A DNA stretch of 33,504 nucleotides from Candidatus Nitrosocosmicus sp. (GCA_025934495.1 JAICXY010000031.1:1-33504), one strand, 5' to 3'. Positions 8,793 through 15,935 are shown, numbered from the stretch's first letter. Notes: generated from the sequence alone by a model not told the origin. Translations and numbers: made by a program.

Positions 8793-9797
8793 ATGGTTAC
8801 AAGAAAATGGTTAGATAATGAGGTATCATTAGATCCAATTAAAGAACTAACAGTTGCAGTTATAGGATATGGAATTCAGGGATCTGCCCAAGCTTGTAAT
8901 ATGAAAGACTCAGGCATCAATGTCGTAGTCGGTTTGAGACGCGGAGGAAAAAGCTGGACCAAAGCTGAGACAGATGGTCATAAGGTTATGTCAGTTACTG
9001 ATGCTGTTAAGCAATCCGATATTATACATATCCTAATACCAGATATGGAGCAAGAAAATACATTTAGAACTGATATCAACCCTTTCCTATCTGACAATAA
9101 AACGATAAGTTTCTCTCATGGTGCCTCAATCCATTGGAAATGGATAGTTTCCCCTAAAAATGTTGATATAATCATGGTTGCACCAAAAGGCCCTGGTCAA
9201 AGAGTCAGAGAACTCTATCTTGATGGATTTGGAACTCCGTCACTTGTTGCAGTCCATCAAGATTATTCTAAAAAAGCGTGGGATAAAGTACTTGCATTAG
9301 CGAAATCTATAGGCAGTACTCGGCCTGGAGTTATAGAAACTAACTTTAAGGAAGAAGTTGAAACTGATTGGTTTGGTGAACAGGTTGACCTCTGTGGAGG
9401 GGTTCATAACATGATAATAAAATCATTTGAAACTCTTACTGAAGCTGGATATCAACCTGAAATTGCTTATTTCGAATGTTTACATGAATTAAAGCTCATT
9501 GTAGATTTAATTCAGAAATATGGCATTGCAGGAATGTATAATCGAGTTAGTGAGACTGCTAGATATGGCGGGCTTACTAGAGGCAAAAGAATAATAGACC
9601 AAAACTCAAAGAACAACATGAAACAAGTATTAGATGAAATCCAATCTGGGCAATTTGCGAAAGAATGGGTTGATAATTACAGAAAAGATAGCAAAATCGC
9701 ATTTGCCAAATTACTTGAAGAAGTAGAAAACCATGAAATTGAAAAAGTCGGCAAAGATTTAAGAAAAATGATGTGGCCTAGTGACACAATAAATTAA
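8793..9797 (+). CDS. ilvC: Ketol-acid reductoisomerase, class I
   Basis: Isomerises and reduces acetolactate or acetohydroxybutyrate in valine, isoleucine and leucine synthesis, using NAD(P)H and Mg2+. The 334-aa length is typical of class I. Seen: VAVIGYGIQGSAQA near residue 22, RRGGKSW in the cofactor-specificity loop near 49, HILIPDMEQ, SFSHGASIHW (catalytic His) near 109, VAPKGPGQRVRELY near 129, the metal-binding DWFGEQVDLCGGVHNMI near 192, and FECLHELKLIVDLI near 228. It is in an aromatic amino acid block but belongs to the branched-chain pathway; no other ilv gene is in the window. Confidence 0.96.
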   Translation: MVTRKWLDNEVSLDPIKELTVAVIGYGIQGSAQACNMKDSGINVVVGLRRGGKSWTKAETDGHKVMSVTDAVKQSDIIHILIPDMEQENTFRTDINPFLSDNKTISFSHGASIHWKWIVSPKNVDIIMVAPKGPGQRVRELYLDGFGTPSLVAVHQDYSKKAWDKVLALAKSIGSTRPGVIETNFKEEVETDWFGEQVDLCGGVHNMIIKSFETLTEAGYQPEIAYFECLHELKLIVDLIQKYGIAGMYNRVSETARYGGLTRGKRIIDQNSKNNMKQVLDEIQSGQFAKEWVDNYRKDSKIAFAKLLEEVENHEIEKVGKDLRKMMWPSDTIN

Positions 9798-9816
9798 GAT
9801 ATTGTCAAGTTTATTA

Positions 9817-10257
9817 TTATTTTTTTACATTATTTCGTATATGATTTATAATTATTTGAAGACTTGTTCCAGGTCCAAAGTTTCCAGTAATACCTTCATT
9901 TTCTAATGCCTTTTTATCGGATTCTGGAATAACTCCTCCTCCAACCAATAATATATCATGGATATCTTTTTCTTTAAATAATCTTGATACTTTTGGAAAT
10001 ATTGTAAGATGTGCTCCGTTTAACAAACTCATTGCTACTACATCTACATCTTCCTCTATAGCTGTTTTAACAACTTGCTCCGGGGTGCAAAACAAACCTG
10101 AATATATTACCTCCATTCCAGCGTCTCTTAAAGCCCGACAGATAACAAGTGCACCCCTATCATGACCATCTAAGCCTAATTTGGAAACTAAAATTCTTAT
10201 TTTTTTTTTAGATGAAAAATCCGATTCTTGCTGATGCATTATTGATGAAGTAGACAT
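9817..10257 (-). CDS. mcmA2: Methylmalonyl-CoA mutase, B12-binding (alpha C-terminal) subunit
   Basis: A stand-alone cobalamin-binding subunit of 146 aa. It carries the base-off B12 motif LGLDGHDRG near residue 28 (DxHxxG), SLLNGAH near 82 and GGGVIPESD near 105, the usual order for these domains. It pairs with a separate catalytic subunit, not in this window, to interconvert methylmalonyl-CoA and succinyl-CoA. In Thaumarchaeota this serves the 3-hydroxypropionate/4-hydroxybutyrate carbon-fixation cycle; the assignment to that cycle is inference from lineage. It is convergent with ilvC with only 19 bases between the stops, including a T-rich run that may terminate ilvC. Start is ATG. A TATA-like stretch lies about 28 bases upstream on the minus strand. 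Confidence 0.92.
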   Translation of the reverse strand: MSTSSIMHQQESDFSSKKKIRILVSKLGLDGHDRGALVICRALRDAGMEVIYSGLFCTPEQVVKTAIEEDVDVVAMSLLNGAHLTIFPKVSRLFKEKDIHDILLVGGGVIPESDKKALENEGITGNFGPGTSLQIIINHIRNNVKK

Positions 10258-10520
10258 ATACTAAAATATAATAATAGAGGAGATTAAAATATTTTTTATC
10301 CCATTACTAATATTATCTGATATCATTTAAGAAAGTTGCAAAATTATTAGTATCAAACAATATAGTTATATTATAAATTTTAGATGATCGGGTTAGTCAT
10401 AATTTCAAAATTATCTATCTTTATCTGGAGTTTCATACCGACCAATACCTAGCATATATTTTATTGATTTTATATCAAATTTGCCTGCTTTCTAGTTAAA
10501 ATATGCATATATTTAGCGGA
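10258..10520. other. Intergenic region upstream of mcmA2
   Basis: An AT-rich gap of 263 bases. The part next to 10257 holds a minus-strand TATA-like sequence (AATATTTTA, near 10286) that probably drives mcmA2. No other gene, RNA fold or repeat was recognised. Confidence 0.35.
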
Positions 10521-10667
10521 TCATTTTTTTAGACAGTCATTACAAATCCAGACATTATTAACGTATTTACCTTCTTTAATTATGCCTTCTTTTTCTACTT
10601 CTGGTTCTACCTTATCTATAACGTGCACTCCGCATATATTGCAAGAAGGTAGGACATTTTTGACCAT
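10521..10667 (-). CDS. Tiny zinc-ribbon protein (48 aa)
   Basis: An open frame from ATG (CAT at 10665-10667) to TGA encodes 48 aa. It starts MVKNVLPSCNICGVHV, runs through an acidic middle (VEPEVEKEG) and ends VWICNDCLKK. Two CxxC pairs (CNIC near 9, CNDC near 42) spaced about 30 apart are a treble-clef or zinc-ribbon arrangement. It is too short for usual gene callers. A zinc-binding role follows from the motif; the function is unknown. Transposase relic B begins about 100 bases downstream on +, and the gene could be either an independent small gene or a truncated remainder of a longer one, but the clean start, motif and stop favour a real small protein. Confidence 0.5.
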   Translation of the reverse strand: MVKNVLPSCNICGVHVIDKVEPEVEKEGIIKEGKYVNNVWICNDCLKK

Positions 10668-10767
10668 AAAACAGTTTAAGAAACAATCATTTTTAAGAGT
10701 TTACATACCAAATGAAGACATCAATCAAACTACAGTCATAAAGAAGAATAATTATAATTTAAAATAA

Positions 10768-11225
10768 ATGCTCTAAAGTACGATATTATTTCTTTATTGT
10801 AATAATCAACAAATAGATTCAACCAATTGATACATGCTTTAATTTACATTTCTTTTTTCTACATTGAAAATAATCATCAATCCCTTCTGTTCTGTCTTTG
10901 ATGTATTGCATTATTCTTTCAGCAATACTTTTTTCAAATGAGGAATGAATATGATGTTTTAATTTTAAAAAGTGACAGGGTTGAGATATCATATACTACA
11001 TCTGTTGAAACAGGATGTCGACCATGTTTATCTACAACTTTTGAAATAAATCGATCAGCGACAAACATATTTCGTTCTTTGGATATGCTTATTCCGAGGA
11101 TTTCTTTACTTTCAGATTCGATAGCAATCTAAAACCATATCAATTCAGAGCCAACTTTAATTAGAGTTTCATCAATTATGAATTCAGATATTTTGATCTT
11201 GGTCTATGATAATAGTCTCCTATCA
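10768..11225 (-). pseudogene. Decayed IS6-like transposase (relic B)
   Basis: On the minus strand the order of a DDE transposase can be read through stops and shifts: KISEFIIDETLIKVGSELIW, a stop, then ESKEILGISISKERNMFVAD, then KHGRHPVSTD, and further on AERIMQYIKDRTEG and DDYFQCRKKKCKLKH. DET, the later Asp (STD) and the downstream Glu (AER) are placed like a DDE triad. The same segments are found in relics A, C and D. The C-terminal end is degraded after KLKH. The family is best matched to archaeal IS6-like elements from the ends of the better-preserved copies. Dead copy. Confidence 0.65.
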
Positions 11226-11712
11226 AATGAACGTTTACTGCATGATATTATTATAATACTACAGGCTATTGCTAGTTTACGGTTATACTGACAGCAGTCT
11301 ATCATAAGAAAAATATGTAATGCATTATTGGGATCGATTTTAAACCAGATTAGTGCATTAAAGCATCTCAAAATTACAGTAGGCGAATATACATACGGTC
11401 TACCATATTTTCCTCTTGGGATACTAGGCCATGGTATACACCGTATCAGATACAGAATGTTGAGTATGGATTCCTTTAATCTATCAAGATTTTATCTTTG
11501 GGACAGTATTAATCAAAATCATATCTCAAGGATTATCTTTAACCAGTATGACTGCGTTGAAAATGGATTTGAATTGAAGCCCATATAAATAACTGAATAA
11601 TTAAATCAAAAATCAATAAAATAATGGTGGAGCATATACCCGGAGATCCATGATAGAGACAAATGATTTGGAATTGTATCAAGGCTCAACCAATTAAAAA
11701 ACAAATGACATC
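11226..11712. other. Region without an intact gene, upstream of relic B
   Basis: A + strand frame at 11328-11588 stays open for 86 codons but does not look like an intact protein. Its start, LKITVGEYTYGLP, resembles the opening of CatB-like hexapeptide acetyltransferases; the rest (IHRIRYRML and following) does not continue the fold. It may be a decayed acetyltransferase fragment or chance. Nothing else is recognised between relic B and aIF5A. Confidence 0.2.
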
Positions 11713-12105
11713 TTATCCCTTGACTCGGACTATTTTAATTCTATCAAGCACTTTCCAATATTCCACTTCTCCACCTTGAGTAATTTTATCCCGAATTTCG
11801 TCTTCTACGGCAGAAGTTTCAAATACTTCAAAAGATTCCAAATCCATAATTTGCAGCGTTTGACCTGATAAAGAAATTATTTGACCATTTTTTTTATTGA
11901 TAAGCGGAACATCTACATTTGCAGAGACCGGGGAAACGAGACTATGCCTTGAACCATCAAATACCCCAATAGCAGCTACTCTAGCTTTTGCTGAACCATG
12001 TTTACCTGGTTTACTATGATCATATGATACAATTCTACAAGGTTCTCCATCAATAATAATATAAGATCCAACTTTCAAACTACCTAGATCCATGGGTTTA
12101 CTCAA
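11713..12105 (-). CDS. eif5a: Translation factor aIF5A (hypusine-containing)
   Basis: Archaeal homologue of eIF5A/EF-P, which binds the ribosomal E site and relieves stalling at difficult peptide bonds. The 130-aa product has the hypusine loop KPGKHGSAKARV, with Lys35 the expected modification site, then the SH3-like and OB-fold domains (VDVPLINKKNGQIISLSG, LQIMDLESFEVFE, VEYWKVLDRIKIVRVKG). The length is normal. The first codon is TTG at 12105; an in-frame ATG lies four codons later at 12093. A minus-strand TATA-like box (GTTAAATATCC, near 12138) is close upstream, so both starts remain possible. No deoxyhypusine synthase gene is in the window. Confidence 0.95.
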   Translation of the reverse strand: MSKPMDLGSLKVGSYIIIDGEPCRIVSYDHSKPGKHGSAKARVAAIGVFDGSRHSLVSPVSANVDVPLINKKNGQIISLSGQTLQIMDLESFEVFETSAVEDEIRDKITQGGEVEYWKVLDRIKIVRVKG

Positions 12106-12240
12106 TAATATTCAAAAAAATGGAATTAGGAAGGATATTTAACAGTTATGATATTTGAGTTTTCTCTTCCTAAAGTAAAAGTAGTATCATAAATTTTTTT
12201 AAATAATGTATTAGATCTCGTATAATTAGAAACAACCAAT

Positions 12241-12272
12241 GGGTTCTGTTCAATTAAGGGACATGGGAAATA
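12241..12272 (+). repeat. Left terminal inverted repeat of the 12241-15603 element
   Basis: Begins GGGTTCTGTTCAATTAAGGG and continues ACATGGGAAATA. It matches the reverse complement of 15572-15603 with two mismatches (positions 3 and 12). Confidence 0.85.
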
Positions 12273-12362
12273 TTACAGACCACACACATATTGTCATAAT
12301 CATTATATTCTATAAATTTTATAATATTTTGTCCAATATCTTTAGATAATTCCATCGACTTC

Positions 12363-13091
12363 TCATAAATACTTAATATCTGCAATAAATTCCGTGAATT
12401 TTTTCTTGATTTCATCAAGTTCTTTTAAATCATTTATAAGATTTTTAACTTTTACTTCATTTTCCTTACTGTATATGGCGATCTCTCCATGACCCATCCC
12501 AGTAGGAATTCCTAATGAGTCTCCATAACGAGTAACAGGTATATCACTTTTATCTCCAAACCAATATGATATCAATTCCGGTAGTAATATCGATAAATTT
12601 ATTGTTTTTGGGGGAGTAACAGTATTAGAATCATAAGTTACTTCAAAATCCTTCTCAATTATATAATTAGATACATGTCTTTTTATTAAATCATCATTGA
12701 ATTTACGGCGTTTCGTTTCATACTGACTTACTTTTTCTTTTATTTCATTCAGCCTTGGTAGAAATTTGTCTATATATTTTTCTAAGTGTTCGAGTCCATC
12801 GTCATAATAGATAGATTCAATAATTTGGGAAGCAGTAAATGTGATTATAGGAAAATTACCTTCGGGCATCTCGATATTAATAATGTTTTGATATAATGGA
12901 TAAAAAATTTGGTCGTTCAATACCCTATGTTTCGTATGAATCTGTTCCAATCTCTTATCCGAGACAGATTTTTCTTTAATTTTTGATTCCCTTTGTAAAT
13001 TTAACATTTCAATTATTCCGTTCATAGTACCTAGCAACGCTTTGATAGTCTCTCCATCTATTTCGAATCCATTCGTATCCACTAAACTCAT
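12363..13091 (-). CDS. Unknown coiled-coil protein, passenger gene (242 aa)
   Basis: Not recognised. The product is hydrophilic and mostly helical: residues about 25-60 are charged (RESKIKEKSVSDKRLEQIHTK), followed by LNDQIFYPLYQNI, a long heptad-like stretch at about 112-150 (LPRLNEIKEKVSQYETKRR), a central LSILLPELISYWFG, a Gly-rich turn GIPTGMGHGEIAIYS near 200 and a terminal amphipathic helix pair. No membrane segment or enzyme motif is visible. The start is ATG at 13091; a longer frame using TTG at 13094 adds one residue. A TATA-like stretch (TATATATAAATTT) lies about 33 bases upstream. It is divergent from the transposase and just inside the left repeat, so it travels with the element. 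Confidence 0.75.
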   Translation of the reverse strand: MSLVDTNGFEIDGETIKALLGTMNGIIEMLNLQRESKIKEKSVSDKRLEQIHTKHRVLNDQIFYPLYQNIINIEMPEGNFPIITFTASQIIESIYYDDGLEHLEKYIDKFLPRLNEIKEKVSQYETKRRKFNDDLIKRHVSNYIIEKDFEVTYDSNTVTPPKTINLSILLPELISYWFGDKSDIPVTRYGDSLGIPTGMGHGEIAIYSKENEVKVKNLINDLKELDEIKKKFTEFIADIKYL

Positions 13092-13243
13092 CAAAGATCT
13101 TGAGAAGATTGGTCATTGTTAAAAATTTATATATACTGTAATTCATTCAAAGCTTTATATATAAACTAGAAAGTAGTTAATAGCTTTAACTGTTCAATAT
13201 AAATGTATCTTATACTATCCATAACTTTATATATCTGATATAA
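13092..13243. promoter_or_regulatory. Divergent promoter region between passenger gene and transposase
   Basis: The 152-base spacer is rich in TATA-like boxes on both strands. Minus-strand TATATATAAATTT near 13120-13132 fits the passenger gene. A perfect 12-base palindrome, TTTATATATAAA, lies at 13154-13165, and ACTTTATATATCTG at about 13219-13232 sits 12 bases before the transposase ATG, nearer than ideal for TATA. The palindrome could be an operator for the element's RHH-like protein; this is a guess. Confidence 0.4.
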
Positions 13244-14119
13244 ATGAATTGCAAATACTGTAACTCGAATAATGTCGTAAAAAACGGCAAGAAGTTCGAC
13301 CTTCAGAGATATAGTTGTAAGAACTGTAATCACAAATTCTATGATAATAATTCGAATCTTCCTAGAATGAGAAGTAATACCAAAATCATAGTTATATCTC
13401 TTAATTTATATTATAGTGGACTTTCGATGAGGAAAGTAGTAGAACAAATAGAAATCATATTTGAAGAACATCTTTCTCATTCTACCATCCATTACTGGAT
13501 TCATAAATATGCCTCTCTTGTAAAAGACTTTGTTGATACCCTTAAACCAGAACTATCTGGTAAATATCATCATGATGAAACTGAAATAAAGGTTGACGGA
13601 GAGGGAAGATATTTCTGGGAGACAATTGATGAAGATACTCGATTTATAGTTGCAAGTTTATTGACAGAAGAAAGGACGAGCGAAGATGCAATCAAAGTTT
13701 TCAGACAAGCATTGGATAAACAAAGACCAGCTGCCTTTTTTACCGATGGTTCATTTGCCTATGATGAAGCATATAATAAGGTATTTTATTCTAGGTTCAA
13801 GTCTGCAAAAGTTGAATGGATTAGAAGAGTAGGGATAAAGGCAAGAGAAACAAACAACATGGTAGAAAGGCTTCATGGAACATTCAAAAACCGAGTTAAA
13901 CCAATGAGAGGACTTAAAAATGATGAATCTTCCCAAGAGCTTCTTGATGGATATGTAATTAACTATAACTTTTGTAGGAAACATTCTGTGATCAAAACTA
14001 CTCCAGCTGAAATGGCAGGCTTGCAGGAAGTAAAAGGATGGCAACAACTTATAGAAAAATCACAGTATCATAAAGTAGAACAAAAGCAGACAAAAATTGT
14101 AGAGGTAGAAGCTCAATGA
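13244..14119 (+). CDS. IS6-like DDE transposase with N-terminal zinc ribbon
   Basis: The 291-aa product appears intact. Residues 3-31 form a zinc ribbon (CKYC, CKNC) for DNA binding, about 40-85 a helix-turn-helix-like region (GLSMRKVVEQI, SHSTIHYWIHKY), and about 105-255 an RNase-H-fold catalytic core: first Asp in HHDETEIKV near 109, second Asp in FFTDGSFAYDEA near 166, Glu in NNMVERLHGTFKNR near 205. The C-terminus has YNFCRKHS and TPAEMAG, then a Lys/Gln-rich tail. This matches archaeal IS6-family transposases with zinc ribbons. The stop overlaps the next start in an ATGA, so a second protein is translationally coupled. No disruption is seen, so it may be active. The surrounding element is larger than a plain IS6. 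Confidence 0.9.
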   Translation: MNCKYCNSNNVVKNGKKFDLQRYSCKNCNHKFYDNNSNLPRMRSNTKIIVISLNLYYSGLSMRKVVEQIEIIFEEHLSHSTIHYWIHKYASLVKDFVDTLKPELSGKYHHDETEIKVDGEGRYFWETIDEDTRFIVASLLTEERTSEDAIKVFRQALDKQRPAAFFTDGSFAYDEAYNKVFYSRFKSAKVEWIRRVGIKARETNNMVERLHGTFKNRVKPMRGLKNDESSQELLDGYVINYNFCRKHSVIKTTPAEMAGLQEVKGWQQLIEKSQYHKVEQKQTKIVEVEAQ

Positions 14120-14421
14120 GACGAGCCTTAGTATCACTACCTGATGGAGTATGGAACATTATTGATACCGATTTGAAGGGTCAAATTGGTGACGGTGATT
14201 CAGAAGTAATTAGGAATTTAGTTATTGCATATCTGACTGAAAAAGGTTATTTACTTAAAGGAAAAAAAGTTGGTAATGAACATGTAAATACAGAACAGAT
14301 AGCATCAGAACTTGATGTTCATGATACAATGATTACCGCTTTAACAGAACTACTAGAAGAAAAAGGACAACTGAACCCTGAAGAATGGGAGAAAAGAGTA
14401 CAGAAGAAATTACATCAATAA
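14116..14421 (+). CDS. RHH-like DNA-binding protein coupled to the transposase (101 aa)
   Basis: A small protein whose ATG overlaps the transposase stop by 4 bases (ATGA), indicating translational coupling. Residues 2-45 (RRALVSLPDGVWNIID, SEVIRNLVIAYLTEKGYL) match the beta strand, helix, SEVIR helix pattern of CopG-like ribbon-helix-helix proteins. Residues about 60-95 form acidic helices (TALTELLEEKGQ, PEEWEKRVQKKL) that could contact a partner. An RHH protein usually represses its own operon or, less often, serves as an antitoxin; here it may control transposition. The fold is inferred from the pattern, and the role is a guess. IS6 elements normally lack a second gene. Confidence 0.68.
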   Translation: MRRALVSLPDGVWNIIDTDLKGQIGDGDSEVIRNLVIAYLTEKGYLLKGKKVGNEHVNTEQIASELDVHDTMITALTELLEEKGQLNPEEWEKRVQKKLHQ

Positions 14422-14448
14422 TATCTCTATACAACAACAAAATAAATT

Positions 14449-14460
14449 CTTTTATATGGT
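14449..14460 (+). promoter_or_regulatory. TATA box for the 14479 operon
   Basis: TCTTTTATATGG lies about 25 bases before the ATG at 14479, suitable for a leaderless transcript covering the three small genes to 15557. Confidence 0.5.
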
Positions 14461-14478
14461 TTTTTAATCTACATTATT

Positions 14479-14865
14479 ATGAGTCAAGTGGAAATTTTTA
14501 CTTCCCAAGATTCGTCTAATAATAGGTTGAAACTTGAATCTACAGTTATTGATACTAGAGAATATAATAAATATCATATAATAATACAGAATGATAATCA
14601 GCAAGATGTATCTTCTGTAAATGTGGTGAAAAGATGGTTTAGTTTAGAAATATTTAACGAGCCTATCAGAATAGAAATAAAAAAGCCTGTATATGTATAT
14701 AAAGATGATTCAGGAACTGAGAGTGTTTATTATAATAGTCGATTGATGAAAGATGGGCACTTATATGAAATAGAATGGAAAGGATCAAAATGGGCACTTA
14801 AGAAAACTGATAATGAGGTACAATTTATTGAATGGAAATCTAATGAAAATTGTGAATCAGAATGA
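14479..14865 (+). CDS. Unknown passenger protein (128 aa)
   Basis: Not recognised. A soluble, charged protein with no membrane helix. The middle looks beta-rich (YHIIIQ, FSLEIFNEPIRIEIKKPVYVYKDDSG, YEIEWKGSKWAL, EVQFIEWKS), suggesting a small beta-sandwich or barrel. The ATG start has a well-placed TATA box, and the stop overlaps the start of the following small frame in ATGA. It is the first gene of the right-hand passenger operon. Base composition is like its neighbours. No signal peptide. Function unknown. Confidence 0.7.
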   Translation: MSQVEIFTSQDSSNNRLKLESTVIDTREYNKYHIIIQNDNQQDVSSVNVVKRWFSLEIFNEPIRIEIKKPVYVYKDDSGTESVYYNSRLMKDGHLYEIEWKGSKWALKKTDNEVQFIEWKSNENCESE

Positions 14866-15093
14866 GTGTTGAGGCCAACTCCGAAATAAACGTATCTGTT
14901 ACTGGAGACTTAACTAAGTGGCGGTTTTAAATATCAATTTAGCCAACCATTAATTCTTAAGAACTGTGAACATCATATACAGACGAAAGAAAGTAAAAAT
15001 ATATTTAAGAAGAAAGAAATTTGGAAGATAATTACACATGGACAGGAAAACGGCGAGTGTAAAGTTGCAAAACATTGTTTGAAACTGAATTAA
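14862..15093 (+). CDS. Small passenger gene needing a +1 frameshift (about 76 aa)
   Basis: ATG at 14862 overlaps the preceding stop (ATGA). The frame runs 22 codons (ending DLTKWRF) to TAA at 14928. Slipping one base forward on the T run joins KYQFSQPLILKN and continues without a stop to TAA at 15091-15093, six bases before the next ATG. The exact layout, an overlap upstream and a tight gap downstream, suggests one gene of about 76 aa. The site reads TTT followed by TAA, where a Phe-tRNA on TTT could re-pair on TTT one base on. Alternatives: a T-run sequencing error (one T fewer restores the frame) or a real disabling mutation. The protein itself is not recognised. Confidence 0.5.
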
Positions 15094-15098
15094 AAAAG

Positions 15099-15557
15099 AT
15101 GGAATCTATAGATATAATTGAAAACAGAATTAAAGATATGGGTTATCTAGTGGTAAAACCAATTAAAGTTTTACCTAGTTATTATGAATTAAAAGATGAA
15201 TCAATACTAGAGGTATTACTTAGGATAGAGACTGTTATTAAGGATAAAAACAATCCTACGGGTTATTTTATCAATACTTCTAATACAACAAGAGCATATA
15301 TTCATACAAATAAACGAGATCCAACAAAATTTGTAAATTATACTGCTGCTGACTTAGCAAGCGGAATAGTAGATCAAGATGTAGATTCAAAAGAATTATT
15401 TTCGGATTATAATGAATATGAACTTTCTAATGGAATATTGATAAAAATTAAACCCATAGTTAGTCAAATACGAAAAACAAAATTTTATTCACAAGACGGT
15501 GAACCAATCTACATAGTATCAATTACCTCAATGATGAAACATATAAACAAAAAATAG
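15099..15557 (+). CDS. Unknown passenger protein (152 aa)
   Basis: Not recognised. From the ATG at 15099 the product is 152 aa; the frame is open further upstream to a TTG at 15075 (eight residues more), but that start overlaps the preceding gene's end, so the ATG is preferred. The protein is soluble, with a helical start (IDIIENRIKDMGY), a central GYFINTSNTTRAYIHTNKRD and YTAADLASGIVDQDVDSKE, and a C-terminal basic IKIKPIVSQIRKTKFYS. No catalytic motif is evident. It ends 14 bases before the right terminal repeat, placing it as the last gene of the element. Confidence 0.68.
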   Translation: MESIDIIENRIKDMGYLVVKPIKVLPSYYELKDESILEVLLRIETVIKDKNNPTGYFINTSNTTRAYIHTNKRDPTKFVNYTAADLASGIVDQDVDSKELFSDYNEYELSNGILIKIKPIVSQIRKTKFYSQDGEPIYIVSITSMMKHINKK

Positions 15558-15571
15558 AAATCATATTTCTT

Positions 15572-15603
15572 TATTTCCCATGTCCCTTAATCGAACAGAA
15601 GCC
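15572..15603 (-). repeat. Right terminal inverted repeat of the 12241-15603 element
   Basis: On the minus strand this reads GGCTTCTGTTCGATTAAGGG then ACATGGGAAATA. It differs from the left repeat at two of 32 positions. Confidence 0.85.
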
Positions 15604-15935
15604 GTTTATTCAATCAAACTAAAGAACATGATACAGAATATGATGCTAAAAGCATCATTGTATATCATGATGATATCCATTTAGACAAAACAGATGATAG
15701 TAAAATCAGAGTATAGGAATCTTACAACAAAGCAATCTTATAGATCTGTTTATTCTAATTATGCAAGAGATCTATTAAATACAAATTAGTAAGATTCGTC
15801 AGGCAGATTGGATATTAGAATTTTATGGATAAATTAGTAATAACCGATTTTTACAAAAAATGTAGTTTTTGGAAATTATAAAATAAAGGTCAAATTGTGA
15901 TCAATTTAAATAGAATTTAAATTCATATTATTTAA
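15604..15935. other. Region between element and site-2 protease gene
   Basis: Directly outside the right repeat a + frame is open from the junction to TAG at about 15713, reading FNQTKEHDTEYDAKS and IVYHDDIHLDKTDD. It has no start on this side and may be the 3' end of a gene cut by the element, but no matching 5' part is visible left of 12241. The rest is AT-rich, with a TATA-like TTTAAATTCATATTA before the 15936 start. Confidence 0.3.

Larger units (their letters stand above)
12241..15603. mobile_element. IS6-like transposon with passenger genes, bounded by 32-bp inverted repeats
   Basis: A 3363-bp unit bounded by 32-bp terminal inverted repeats that match at 30 of 32 positions and begin GGNTTCTGTTC. 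It holds a transposase (13244-14119), a coupled RHH-like gene, a divergent coiled-coil gene and a three-gene operon of unknown function. The ends resemble the ends of the small IS6-like relics here (GGCTCTGTTAACTTAAG), and both repeats lie outside all the genes, so the cargo is inside the element. No 8-bp target duplication is visible (CAACCAAT left, GTTTATTC right), so the insertion is old, arose by recombination, or does not make one. IS6 elements usually carry only a transposase, so this is a non-standard architecture. Confidence 0.72.

Noticed and set aside
10582-10767. 61-codon + frame
   Set aside because: Mostly antisense to the 48-aa zinc-ribbon frame on the minus strand, which has the better motif evidence.
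10938-11132. 64-codon + frame
   Set aside because: Antisense to transposase relic B.
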